This document shows positions 10,521 to 18,461 of a stretch of 64,000 bases of DNA, piece by piece. The notes beneath the pieces were generated by a model. That model searched no databases. It was not told where the DNA came from and saw only the letters and a program-made list of their open reading frames with translations. The DNA comes from Bacillota bacterium (GTDB lineage Bacteria; Bacillota; UBA4882; UBA8346), in NCBI GenBank assembly GCA_023429995.1, contig JAEZCE010000046.1:124001-188000 (forward strand), written 5' to 3'. Numbering within the stretch: position 1 is the first letter of the stretch; each line of letters starts with the position of its first letter. Both the position numbers and the translations under genes were made by a program.

Positions 10521-10779
10521 TCCTTTCGCTGCGCTCAAGGCACAAAATGGAATGAAACCGTTCATCTTGAACTTATTTTATTTTAAAAATAATCATGTTG
10601 AGATTACAGACAACTACAAAACACGTGGAAGCGAGTACGCTGCATTTTTAAGAGTAAACCGCATTTTTATATGTCGTAAATTGTACTTTCGCGAGTAAAC
10701 AAAAGCGTCGCCGAACTTTTTTCAACATATATATTATTAACATCACGTAAATTGTATCTACTTTTATAATATTTGCAAA
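10521..10779 (-). promoter_or_regulatory. Upstream region of the PKS gene with short direct repeats
   Basis: This A+T-rich gap between the response-regulator terminator and the PKS start holds several repeated words. CGTAAATTGTA occurs at 10675-10685 and 10746-10756. GCATTTTTA occurs at 10642-10650 and 10661-10669, 19 bases apart. GCGAGTA occurs near 10631 and 10692. I could not pick a convincing -35/-10 pair. The repeats are candidate binding sites for the LuxR-type regulator encoded just upstream; that link is inference. Confidence 0.35.
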
Positions 10780-10797
10780 GGTCTATTTCTATAGACC
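10780..10797. repeat. 7-bp perfect inverted repeat GGTCTAT-N4-ATAGACC (copy 2)
   Basis: Perfect palindromic arms with a four-base loop. The arms are identical to those of the terminator hairpin at 10822-10839, but on the minus strand this copy is followed by TTTGCAAAT rather than a T-run. It is either a duplicated, inactive terminator or an operator-like site just upstream of the PKS region. Confidence 0.6.
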
Positions 10798-10813
10798 CAA
10801 ATAACGTCAAAAT

Positions 10814-10839
10814 AAAAAAAAGGTCTATAAAAATAGACC
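10814..10839 (-). terminator. Rho-independent terminator of the response-regulator gene
   Basis: On the minus strand the arms GGTCTAT and ATAGACC (10822-10828 and 10833-10839) enclose a four-base loop. They are followed directly by eight T residues (10821-10814). It lies 18 bases past the regulator stop codon, so it should separate the regulator transcript from the PKS transcript, unless read through. Confidence 0.8.
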
Positions 10840-10856
10840 CAAAAATCTCTAAACCT

Positions 10857-11504
10857 TTATTTAACCACCATTTCTCTTATCTTCGCAATAGCCTTTTCCG
10901 TATCATTAACTGATAGTTTCTTTAGTATATTATGAATATGATTCTTAATTGTATCTTTCGAGACGACCAGTAACTGTGAAATCTGTTCCCGATTGTGATT
11001 GAGTTTAAGATACCTAAATACTTTTTTCTCGGCATTGGTTAAATGAAGTTCTGTCAGAATATCATCCTCCTTTTTCTGAAGCAAGATCGCCTCATTCTCC
11101 TTTGCCACCTCAGCAATTATTTCCGCCGTCGTCCTTCTTTTATGAACATCCCCAATGATTAGCGGCAGTTTATCCAGACTATCTTTGTTTACAAATTCTT
11201 TAGCACCAGATAAAATAGCTTCTTTAACATGTTCCGGATCTTTTGATTCGGCGGTCACGATAATTTTGGTCTCATCCTTTATCTTATTGATAAATAATAG
11301 ACCATCCGGTTTATCTCCAGTCAAACACAGATCAAGCAATACCACATCTGGTCTTTTGAGTTTAATTAATTCATATCCTTCTTGCTTTTCGTGGGCCACA
11401 CCTGCAACTATCAAGTCATCTTCCATATTAAGCAAAGTAGCGAGTTGCTTAACCCAGTCTAATGAATCATCAATAATTACTATCTTGATTTTCTCAGCAA
11501 GCAT
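10857..11504 (-). CDS. LuxR/NarL-type response regulator
   Basis: A 215-residue two-domain regulator. An N-terminal receiver begins IKIVIIDDS, with the phospho-acceptor Asp in VVLLDL, Thr in VTAES and Lys in VNKDS. The C-terminal LuxR helix-turn-helix lies around LTNAEKKVFRYL...SKDTIKNHIHNILKKL. An in-frame open stretch extends upstream to 11654, but the ATG at 11504 is preceded by GAGGAGAAGAGGAGAG, a strong ribosome site, so I start there. No partner histidine kinase is in the window. Its position between the biosynthetic genes and the PKS suggests a pathway-specific activator. Confidence 0.9.
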   Translation of the reverse strand: MLAEKIKIVIIDDSLDWVKQLATLLNMEDDLIVAGVAHEKQEGYELIKLKRPDVVLLDLCLTGDKPDGLLFINKIKDETKIIVTAESKDPEHVKEAILSGAKEFVNKDSLDKLPLIIGDVHKRRTTAEIIAEVAKENEAILLQKKEDDILTELHLTNAEKKVFRYLKLNHNREQISQLLVVSKDTIKNHIHNILKKLSVNDTEKAIAKIREMVVK

Positions 11505-11634
11505 TTTTGCTCTCCTCTTCTCCTCTAAATAAATTGAAAAGACTATAACTGATATTCTTATCTTGACATCGATGACAAAGTAAGTAACACCTATCATACC
11601 TAAGATTATCGGGCAAGGAGTTAACGTCATTGGA

Positions 11635-11844
11635 ATGGGCAAAGATTCTATCAACGCTATCGAGTTGGTAAACGTTTGTTATCCTTGTTGTAATACTGAT
11701 GAACGGACTTTAGGCGGCTTGTTTAGGCATCTGGCAGATGAATTCAATGGACTCGACTGGGCTGTTGCTTTTACGACCTTTTTGGATTTGTTGGCGGATA
11801 TTTCAGCGAAGGTTAGCCAAAAGATCCGTAAATGTACTTTTTAA
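11635..11844 (+). CDS. Small uncharacterised ORF, opposite strand, doubtful
   Basis: A 69-codon frame that stays open a further 19 or more codons upstream without a start. Its codon use looks coding-like (DEFNGLDWAVAFTTFLDLLADISAKV), and it runs about 40 bases into the 3' end of the SDR gene on the other strand. I recognise no family and see no good ribosome site. It may be the tail of a decayed gene. Confidence 0.2.
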   Translation: MGKDSINAIELVNVCYPCCNTDERTLGGLFRHLADEFNGLDWAVAFTTFLDLLADISAKVSQKIRKCTF

Positions 11845-12732
11845 TCCGCACATATCTAATGACTCATCTACAATACTTCTCCCAACCTCAGTATCAAATA
11901 CCTTTTCCCAAACCACATTTGATGAGCAACGGTTATATGAAAAAATAGTTCCGCTTTCCTTATTAAGATCATCGCTTGTCATAATCCAGGCCGCAGTGCT
12001 GCCGGAGCGTTTAGGAGTGCTTGTCTCTGGCAGGAATCTTGCTGCAAATGGAAGAATATGACGCCAAATAAATTGCATATATCCTGGAGCTGTACGTACA
12101 AGTCCAGTCCCAGCCATCATCCCTGGGTCAATGCAATAGAATGAAGCATATCCAGGTGATATACGCCGGGCTAATTCAATTGTACTAACCATATTTAAGA
12201 ATTTAGATGTCGCATAACGATCCCGGCCTATCTGATCAATTGATCCAACTTTAGACAATCCTTCTGCACAATTTTTAATCGATTCATATTTAGCTCCGCG
12301 GAATCCAAACATAGTAGCTGCTTTGTTATCTGGATGATGTGTACCGCTTCCAATGAACAGAACGCGTCCATGTAAAAGAACAGGTAGCAAACCAATCGTC
12401 AATTTAAACGCAGCCAGATGATTGACAAAAAATGTTTCTTCATATTTTTTATCATTTGTAAATCTGGTTTCATTAACAATTTGTATCCCGGCATTGTTTA
12501 TTAACCCCGCTAAATCATATTTCCATGATGAGATAAATTTATCAATACTCTCCATTGAACAGAGGTCTAATTCATAAACACTCGTGTTTTTACCAATCTG
12601 TTTTGCAATTTTCATTCCGTTATTAACATTCCTTACAGCAAGTACGATATGGGTATCAGGTTCCCGAGACAAATATTTTACAATGTTATATCCCAAACTA
12701 CCTGTTGCACCTGTAATAAGATAAGTTTTCAT
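11803..12732 (-). CDS. Short-chain dehydrogenase/reductase
   Basis: About 309 residues from the ATG at 12732, which follows AAAGGAG at good spacing; an in-frame ATG at 12747 lies in front of that site. The Rossmann motif TGATGSLG is at the N-terminus, followed by NNAG and the catalytic pair YATSK. The overall layout resembles the protochlorophyllide-reductase/retinol-dehydrogenase-like SDR branch. NAD(P)-dependent redox chemistry on the polyketide or a precursor is plausible from its place in the locus, but the substrate is unknown. Confidence 0.85.
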   Translation of the reverse strand: MKTYLITGATGSLGYNIVKYLSREPDTHIVLAVRNVNNGMKIAKQIGKNTSVYELDLCSMESIDKFISSWKYDLAGLINNAGIQIVNETRFTNDKKYEETFFVNHLAAFKLTIGLLPVLLHGRVLFIGSGTHHPDNKAATMFGFRGAKYESIKNCAEGLSKVGSIDQIGRDRYATSKFLNMVSTIELARRISPGYASFYCIDPGMMAGTGLVRTAPGYMQFIWRHILPFAARFLPETSTPKRSGSTAAWIMTSDDLNKESGTIFSYNRCSSNVVWEKVFDTEVGRSIVDESLDMCGLKSTFTDLLANLR

Positions 12733-12749
12733 AAAAACTCCTTTCATAG

Positions 12750-13067
12750 TAAAATGAACCCCAATGGAAGCTATTTTCGGAATAAATTCTTAATTTGTGT
12801 AGAATTTTAAAATCTTGATGAAATGGGGTCATAATCGAAAAATATTGCGAATTTGATCCCTTGGCTAAGTTTTGCTTGACAAAATTGGCCAAAGTGCTGG
12901 AGGCCCTAAATAAATGTAATTAAAATCATTATTTTTCTTGATATCAAATCCCAACCTCGCTCGCTTCTTCAAATACAGTTTGAGCAACCGCATATTCATT
13001 ATAGATATCTTGCCTCATCCCCACAAAATGGGATCCTTGTCCCGGGAATAACATGCGATTTACTCAT
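12750..13067 (-). pseudogene. Remnant of a free-standing acyltransferase gene (N- and C-terminal pieces only)
   Basis: The 5' piece (13067-12960) encodes an AT start in two frames: MSK from 13067, then MLFPGQGSHFVGMRQDIYN from 13054. After roughly 35 codons it is broken by a stop. The 3' piece (about 12915-12760) encodes LANFVKQN and SQYFSIMTPFHQDFK, clearly related to LANFVKNN and SQCYSIITPFNQELK at the C-terminus of the intact AT at 18462. The roughly 230 codons that should lie between, including the active site, are absent. One more frameshift lies at the GLGP-like motif. It is non-functional. Confidence 0.85.
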
Positions 13068-13103
13068 TTCGATTCTTCTCTTGTTATCAATAATCGAAGT
13101 TTA

Positions 13104-14156
13104 TCATTTTGTTTTCACTTCTTCCGGAATATTTACTTTTACATAATTAGGAAATGGTTGAATCTGAAAGAAATCATTTTCAAAAATGGTGACTCCATTA
13201 TTGGATTGGATCTCTTTGAAACCGGCAAACGAATATGTAACAAGCATCATCCGATTGCGGTCGTTGGGCACAAACTCCGCCTGTAAACGTTTATTGGCCT
13301 TCTTGGCTTCATTCATAATGTAATTAAGCATTATTGTTCCGACTCCCCTTGACATTACCCGGCAAGACATTAATAACAATTTGATGGTCCAAATGTCATT
13401 AAGGCATTCAATAAGCATAAGGCCTATTTTACCATAGGTACCGTATTTATCGTCAAGAGTGGCCATAAATAATTTATGGCGTTCGGACCGGCGAAAACTG
13501 TTGAGTTCTTCATACGAATAGGTATACCCGGTGGAATTGAGTTGGTGGGTTCGAATGGTAAGCTCTTCCGCACGTTCAAGATCACCTTCCTGGGCCGGTG
13601 CAATTGTAAATACCATATCCAAGGAAGCCAGGAAATCTTCGGCCGGACCTTCAAATTTTTCTTCGGCGGTATTACGTTCAATGTCATGCATGTATAGTAA
13701 ACGGCGATTTCTGGAGTCTTCGGTGATAAAACGGGGAAACATTTCCGGCATATCCAACAAATGTTCCAGATTGGCCGAATCGATGCAAAGCACTTGCGGA
13801 TTCTCAAAATTCACTTCATCTCTTTCAAATGCTTGGTCATCGATAAAGGCTAAAGTGTCAATCCCGATGTTGATTGATTTGGCTATTTCTTTTACTGAAA
13901 CTGATTTCGTACCCCAATTGATTTGCGGATACAAAAAGTACTCATACAAACCCAACTCACGTAATTTGGACATCGCCAAATCATGATCATTCTTACTGGC
14001 AATAGATTGCAATATTCCCCGCTGATCCAATACTTCAATTTTATCTTTGATTCCGCTAAGTAATGTCACATTGCTATCTTCGATCAAAACACCGTTCCAA
14101 ATGGTATTATCCAGATCCCAAACCACGCATTTAATTTTTTGTTCCTTTTTCTCCAA
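13104..14156 (-). CDS. FkbH-like HAD-superfamily protein (glyceryl-ACP formation)
   Basis: 350 residues. The HAD motif WDLDNTIWNG near residue 15 is typical of FkbH proteins, which load and dephosphorylate 1,3-bisphosphoglycerate to give glyceryl-ACP. The C-terminal half is an acyltransferase-like module ending FENDFFQIQPFPNYV. The start is TTG, with AAAGGAG ten bases upstream; the nearby ATG is out of frame. It lies just after the FkbI-like gene in the same transcription unit. This is the first step of hydroxymalonyl-/methoxymalonyl-ACP biosynthesis. Confidence 0.9.
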   Translation of the reverse strand: MEKKEQKIKCVVWDLDNTIWNGVLIEDSNVTLLSGIKDKIEVLDQRGILQSIASKNDHDLAMSKLRELGLYEYFLYPQINWGTKSVSVKEIAKSINIGIDTLAFIDDQAFERDEVNFENPQVLCIDSANLEHLLDMPEMFPRFITEDSRNRRLLYMHDIERNTAEEKFEGPAEDFLASLDMVFTIAPAQEGDLERAEELTIRTHQLNSTGYTYSYEELNSFRRSERHKLFMATLDDKYGTYGKIGLMLIECLNDIWTIKLLLMSCRVMSRGVGTIMLNYIMNEAKKANKRLQAEFVPNDRNRMMLVTYSFAGFKEIQSNNGVTIFENDFFQIQPFPNYVKVNIPEEVKTK

Positions 14157-14180
14157 GATTCATTCACTCCTTTCCCTTCA

Positions 14181-15311
14181 TTATGCCATGCTTCTAAATG
14201 CATTGGTGGCAATAAGGATTTCATGCATTTGCGTCGTTCCTTCGATGACTTCCATGATTTTAGCATCCCGGTAGAAACGTTCAACCTGAAACTGGTTGCT
14301 GCAACCATTAGCCCCATGAATCTGGATTGCATCACTGGTTATTTTTTGCAGCATTGTGGTAGTGAAGTATTTCGCATTCCAGGTTTCCATGATTGATTCG
14401 GGAACGCCGTCATCCTTCAAAATTCCCGCATGGTAGCAAAGCAATCTGCCCGCTTTAATATTAACTACCATTTCGGTGACAATTTTTTGAATTAATTGAT
14501 GTTGCCGTAAAGGTTCGCCAAATTGTTTCCGCTTTCTCGCATAATGTAAACATTCTTCGAGGCAAGCTTGTCCCAGTCCAACTGCACCACAGGCGATTGA
14601 ATATCGGCCATAGTCCAATGAATTAAGCGCCACATGGGATAAACCAAAACCAGGGTTCCCTATCAAGTTTGATTGCGGGATACGACATTCCTGAAAATTC
14701 AATTCAGCTGTTCCTGAAGCGCGACAACCCAAGAGTCCAGACATAGGCTTAATCGAAAGCCCGGGTCTATTTTTTTCAACCAAAAATGCGGTGGGCTTGC
14801 CTTCAAGTTTAGCGATTAATAAGAAAACATCGGCAATTTGGCCAAAAGTAATCCACTTTTTCGTACCATTGATAATATATTCATCCCCAGAAGAAACCGC
14901 GGTTGTTTCAATACTTTTAGCATCACTGCCTACATTAGGTTCAGTTAACGCAAAAGCTCCAATGGAGCGTCCGGAAGCCAGCTTTTTTAGCCAAAAATCA
15001 CATTGTGATCGGGTTCCCCATTTTTGGATGGCAATCACCAACATTCCATGAACCGTCAGCAAACTTCTAACCGAGGAGCAACCGCGACCAATCTCTTCGT
15101 GCAATATGGCATGATCTAACATCCTCATCCCTCTACCGCCATATTCTTGGGGAAGCAAGGTACCCAGATACCCTTTTTGTGATAGCTTTTGTATTATATC
15201 TAGCGGAAGAAATTGCTTTTTATCATATTCAGAGGCAAATGGAATTATTTCATTATCAACAAAAATTCTCACTTCATTTTGAAGAGCTAGGTGTTCGCTG
15301 GTCAGTTCCAT
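14181..15311 (-). CDS. Acyl-CoA-dehydrogenase-like protein, FkbI type
   Basis: 376 residues with the full acyl-CoA dehydrogenase fold: FALTEPNVGSDAKS and WITFG in the middle (FAD/substrate region), RKQFGEPL, and a C-terminal VIEGTTQMHEI with the likely catalytic Glu. The start at 15311 follows TAGGAGG; an in-frame codon at 15332 lies within that site. In FkbI-type pathways this flavoenzyme oxidises the carrier-bound glycerate-derived unit. It sits between the FkbH-like and carrier-protein genes, as expected. Confidence 0.88.
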   Translation of the reverse strand: MELTSEHLALQNEVRIFVDNEIIPFASEYDKKQFLPLDIIQKLSQKGYLGTLLPQEYGGRGMRMLDHAILHEEIGRGCSSVRSLLTVHGMLVIAIQKWGTRSQCDFWLKKLASGRSIGAFALTEPNVGSDAKSIETTAVSSGDEYIINGTKKWITFGQIADVFLLIAKLEGKPTAFLVEKNRPGLSIKPMSGLLGCRASGTAELNFQECRIPQSNLIGNPGFGLSHVALNSLDYGRYSIACGAVGLGQACLEECLHYARKRKQFGEPLRQHQLIQKIVTEMVVNIKAGRLLCYHAGILKDDGVPESIMETWNAKYFTTTMLQKITSDAIQIHGANGCSNQFQVERFYRDAKIMEVIEGTTQMHEILIATNAFRSMA

Positions 15312-15328
15312 CGTAAATATTCCTCCTA

Positions 15329-15540
15329 TCACTTTTTGATCTTGATCAAGTTACCCATGTTATTGATTGTACGAAAATTATCAGTATTCAAGTCGTTTGT
15401 CTCGACCTTAATAGCAAATTCCTTTTCTAAAAACATCACCATCTGCATAGCAAACAAGGAATTTACAAATCCCAAGCTGAACAGATCCTCATCATTTTAT
15501 ATTCATGCTTTCCAAAATACCCACCAGGCCCAAGTGGCAG
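15329..15540 (-). pseudogene. Frameshifted/5'-damaged acyl carrier protein of the extender-unit pathway
   Basis: The frame ending at the stop 15331-15329 encodes DEDLFSLGFVNSLFAMQM and then NFRTINNMGNLI, typical of FkbJ-type carrier proteins (phosphopantetheine Ser in VNS). That frame meets TAA just upstream, and no start codon lies in it. A one-base shift at about 15497 would connect it to GILESMNIK in another frame. That frame is also closed by a stop before a start codon with a ribosome site. The gene is therefore broken as read, although its FkbH/I/K neighbours are intact. Confidence 0.75.
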
Positions 15541-15556
15541 ACATATTAAAGACCGC

Positions 15557-16405
15557 TCAATATGTATAAAAACCCTGCCCGCTTTTTTTCCCAAATAACC
15601 CGGCATCAACCATTTTTCTTAATAGGGGGCAGCAACGGAATTTAGGATCCTGATAATTTTCATATAAAACGTCTAATGAATTGACTACTGTATCCAGGCC
15701 AATTAAATCAGCTGTTTCTAAAGGACCCATTTTGTGACCATAGCATTTTTTGAATATATCATCAACTTCCTGTGCAGTTGCAACTTGATCTTGAACCACA
15801 AACGCAGCTTCATTCATAAAAAGATGAGAGATTCGGTTTGAAACAAAACCCGGATAGTCATTTACTACGATACATTCCTTTCCCATGCTGGCTAGCAATT
15901 CTTTCGTTGCCTCTATTGTTTCTTCTGAGGTATAATACCCGCGAATGGTCTCAACTGTTGTTTTCAATGGAACTGGATTCATAAAATGTGTACCAATAAC
16001 CTTTGAAGGTCGTTTTGTTAAAGCTGCGATCCTAGTTATTGGGACACAGGATGTATTCACCGCAAAAATACAGTCCGACCCACAAATCGAATCTATCTCT
16101 CGGTAAACTTTCACCTTAATATCCCAATTTTCAGTTACATTCTCAATAAGAAACCCAACTTCCTTTAACTGTTGATAATCTGTCGTAAAATAGATTTGAG
16201 AAATTATAGTATCCGGGTCATAAACTACTTCATTACTTTTACGGAATAAAGTCTGCAAGCGGACATTTTGATATATATCCTCTCGCGAATGTTCTAAAAT
16301 TTCAGTGGTTCTATCGACTAAAATAACTTGATAACCAGCTTGTGCTAAGTTTTGAGCCACGCCGGTTCCCATCACTCCCGCACCGACAACACCAATTATT
16401 TTCAT
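15557..16405 (-). CDS. 3-hydroxyacyl-CoA-dehydrogenase-like protein, FkbK type
   Basis: 282 residues from the ATG at 16405, which overlaps the upstream AT stop as ATGA and follows GGAGGAG. The NAD motif GVVGAGVMGTG is at residues 5-15. Later NTSCVPIT, GTHFMNPVP and NDYPGFVSNRI are characteristic of the 3-hydroxyacyl-CoA dehydrogenase family. In glycerate-derived extender pathways this enzyme oxidises the carrier-bound unit. Translation is probably coupled to the AT gene. Confidence 0.9.
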   Translation of the reverse strand: MKIIGVVGAGVMGTGVAQNLAQAGYQVILVDRTTEILEHSREDIYQNVRLQTLFRKSNEVVYDPDTIISQIYFTTDYQQLKEVGFLIENVTENWDIKVKVYREIDSICGSDCIFAVNTSCVPITRIAALTKRPSKVIGTHFMNPVPLKTTVETIRGYYTSEETIEATKELLASMGKECIVVNDYPGFVSNRISHLFMNEAAFVVQDQVATAQEVDDIFKKCYGHKMGPLETADLIGLDTVVNSLDVLYENYQDPKFRCCPLLRKMVDAGLFGKKSGQGFYTY

Positions 16406-17328
16406 TTTTCTCCTCCTTTGGAGATTATAATTGCTTGTACAGGTACTTCCCATTCTATACCAGGAACAATCAACGGGTCCGCTTCTTTTCTAATACGCTG
16501 AATTAATCCGGCCAGGACTTTCCCTGGACCTATTTCTTCAAACTCCATTTCCCCTTGACCCATTAAAAAACGGATGCTTTCCGTCCATTTAACCGGATGA
16601 TCAATTTGCTCAATAAGATTTTCTTTAATAATGCCTTGTTTATACGGTCGTGCTGTAAAGGTTGAGATAACCGGAATGCTTAATGTTAAAAAGTTAAAAT
16701 CACCAATAAAACGTTTAAATTCTTGTTTAACAGTTTCCATATAACGCGAATGAAATGCGCCACTGGTTTTTATCGGAATGAACATTTTCACGTCATTAAT
16801 TTTCTCAAAAATGGGCTGAACGTTCTCAATGTCCGATTTGGGCCCGGAAATTACTATTTGGAATGGTGAATTATAATTGGCAATATCGATAGTATCGATT
16901 TTATGTCGTTTTAACACATCAACAATTTGCTCTTCATCCAATCCAATAACGGCAGCCATCCCTCCTCTCTGAATCTGACCCATAAGCTCGCCCCGCTTTT
17001 TTACCAACTCCACTCCGGTTTCAAAGCTAAACACTCCTGCAGCAAATAGAGCATTATATTCGCCCAAACTATGCCCAGCCACAAAATTTGGTTTTTTATC
17101 GGTTGTCTGAATTTTTTTTAAATAACTTAATGAATTTACCACAAATAAAGCGGGTTGAGTATATTGGGTTTGATTCAAATTTTGCTCCGGGTCTTTTGTA
17201 CATAACTTTTCAATCGAATATCCTAAAATATTATCCGCTTTCGACGTTAATTCCTTAAAATCGTTAAATAAAGTTCCGCCCATTCCCTTAGTTTGAGACC
17301 CTTGACCTGGAAAAACATACGTGACCAT
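16402..17328 (-). CDS. Free-standing malonyl acyltransferase (trans-AT)
   Basis: 308 residues, FabD-like. It has the N-terminal FPGQGSQ, nucleophile Ser87 in GHSLGEY, an Arg in GELMGQIQRGG-like context and His193 in GAFHS, the pattern of malonyl-specific enzymes. A good GAGGAGG site precedes the ATG. In this locus it most likely supplies malonyl units to the AT-less PKS module(s). Unlike the other AT gene (18462), it keeps every canonical active-site residue. Confidence 0.92.
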   Translation of the reverse strand: MVTYVFPGQGSQTKGMGGTLFNDFKELTSKADNILGYSIEKLCTKDPEQNLNQTQYTQPALFVVNSLSYLKKIQTTDKKPNFVAGHSLGEYNALFAAGVFSFETGVELVKKRGELMGQIQRGGMAAVIGLDEEQIVDVLKRHKIDTIDIANYNSPFQIVISGPKSDIENVQPIFEKINDVKMFIPIKTSGAFHSRYMETVKQEFKRFIGDFNFLTLSIPVISTFTARPYKQGIIKENLIEQIDHPVKWTESIRFLMGQGEMEFEEIGPGKVLAGLIQRIRKEADPLIVPGIEWEVPVQAIIISKGGEK

Positions 17329-17360
17329 CTTTTTGCCTCCTCATATTTACTGCTCACTCT

Positions 17361-17563
17361 TTAACAAGCGACGATTTCATCCTTTTTTATTTCCTGTCCA
17401 ATTAGTTCAATAATTATCGATTTACTCATCTTTGATTCAACTATAATATTAATTATTAACATCCATTTATGGAGTTTATCATTTTGGCCAAATAAAACCT
17501 GTCCATATCATCATATTGCAATCCCTAGCCTATAAATACTAATAAGTTAAAATAACCACCTCC
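17361..17563 (-). pseudogene. N-terminal remnant of a second acyltransferase gene
   Basis: The gap between the metallo-hydrolase and the intact AT holds a decayed AT start. One frame reads VFIG*GLQYDDMDR, which matches VFMFSGQGSQFYGMGNQ of the AT at 18462, with the Gln codon of GQG turned into TAG. A shifted frame then reads LFGQNDKLHKWML...SKSIIIEL, matching LFDNDLTFHKWML...GKSILDEL. It ends at the stop 17361. Only about the first 65 codons remain. Confidence 0.75.
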
Positions 17564-17617
17564 TCTCTTTCCTAATTTATTACAGATCAAAAAATGGTCA
17601 CGCAGCTTTAACGATGT

Positions 17618-18295
17618 TTAGCAAAATTTAAATAAATTTTTTTGACCTTTGCGCATCCTGAATTCCGCAAATTTTTCTTTAGTATCAAACTGAAAATAAA
17701 TATTATTTTTCAAAAGATATTCAAGAGGATAACCCGGTTCCTTTCCATAAGAATGTCCTGGAAATACTTTGACTTTATGGTCAACCGTATTTTTAATATT
17801 CTGAATTGACTCGAACATCATCTCCGGAGTTGCGCCGATAATATCGCTAAGTCCACACCCTTCAATAAAAATAGTATCACCGGTAAACAGGCTATCCGGT
17901 AAAAGATAGCAAGTACTTCCAAAGGTATGCCCCGGTGTAAGTAAACAAATTACTTGAGTTTCACCTATTTCAATTATGTCATCATGATTGAACCCATTTA
18001 AATTAGAACATTGAAAATTATAAAAAAAGATTTCTTTTGCTGACATGAATACTTTTGGATTGTATTTTTTTAATAACGTCGTCACCAGATTTGTATGATC
18101 AAAATGAAAATGAGTCAATAATATTGTGGTAAGCTGACCTTTTAACATCTGTAAAAGTGACTCTATTTTAGCCATTTCCCAAGCTGGGTCAATAATAACT
18201 ATTTTTTTAGTTTTAAGATCTATAACAATGTATGTAAAATTAATAATTTGACCAAAACCGACTTTTAACTTGTAGACAAGATACTTTTGATTCAT
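17618..18295 (-). CDS. Metallo-beta-lactamase-fold hydrolase (BaeB/PksB-like)
   Basis: 225 residues with the glyoxalase-II-type metal site: THFHFDH (His62, His64, Asp66, His67), TPGHTFGS, FTGDTIF and FPGHSYG. Such proteins are regular companions of trans-AT polyketide clusters (BaeB, PksB), where a thioesterase/editing role is suspected. RBS: AGGAGCACCC just before the ATG. It is co-directional with the two ATs. Confidence 0.85.
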   Translation of the reverse strand: MNQKYLVYKLKVGFGQIINFTYIVIDLKTKKIVIIDPAWEMAKIESLLQMLKGQLTTILLTHFHFDHTNLVTTLLKKYNPKVFMSAKEIFFYNFQCSNLNGFNHDDIIEIGETQVICLLTPGHTFGSTCYLLPDSLFTGDTIFIEGCGLSDIIGATPEMMFESIQNIKNTVDHKVKVFPGHSYGKEPGYPLEYLLKNNIYFQFDTKEKFAEFRMRKGQKNLFKFC

Positions 18296-18461
18296 GGGTG
18301 CTCCTATATACGAATTCCTTTACGTAGACATTTCAACGAACTACACAATTGAATTTTCTTCGAGTTCTTTAATAAATCGTTTTAAGTTACAAAAAATGTA
18401 GTTTGCATTTAATCTTTTCCTCTCTTTTACCAATAAACTGAAATAAAACTCAAAGCAACCC

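Noticed and set aside
11505..11654. N-terminal extension of the response regulator to 11654
   Set aside because: The added 50 residues look non-coding and contain the strong ribosome site that serves the ATG at 11504.
12698..12892. A 64-codon minus-strand gene
   Set aside because: It is the C-terminal scrap of a decayed acyltransferase continuing past its natural end; reported as part of the pseudogene.
13424..13986. Long plus- and minus-strand frames overlapping the FkbH-like gene
   Set aside because: Shadows of the FkbH-like coding sequence; no start signals or domains.
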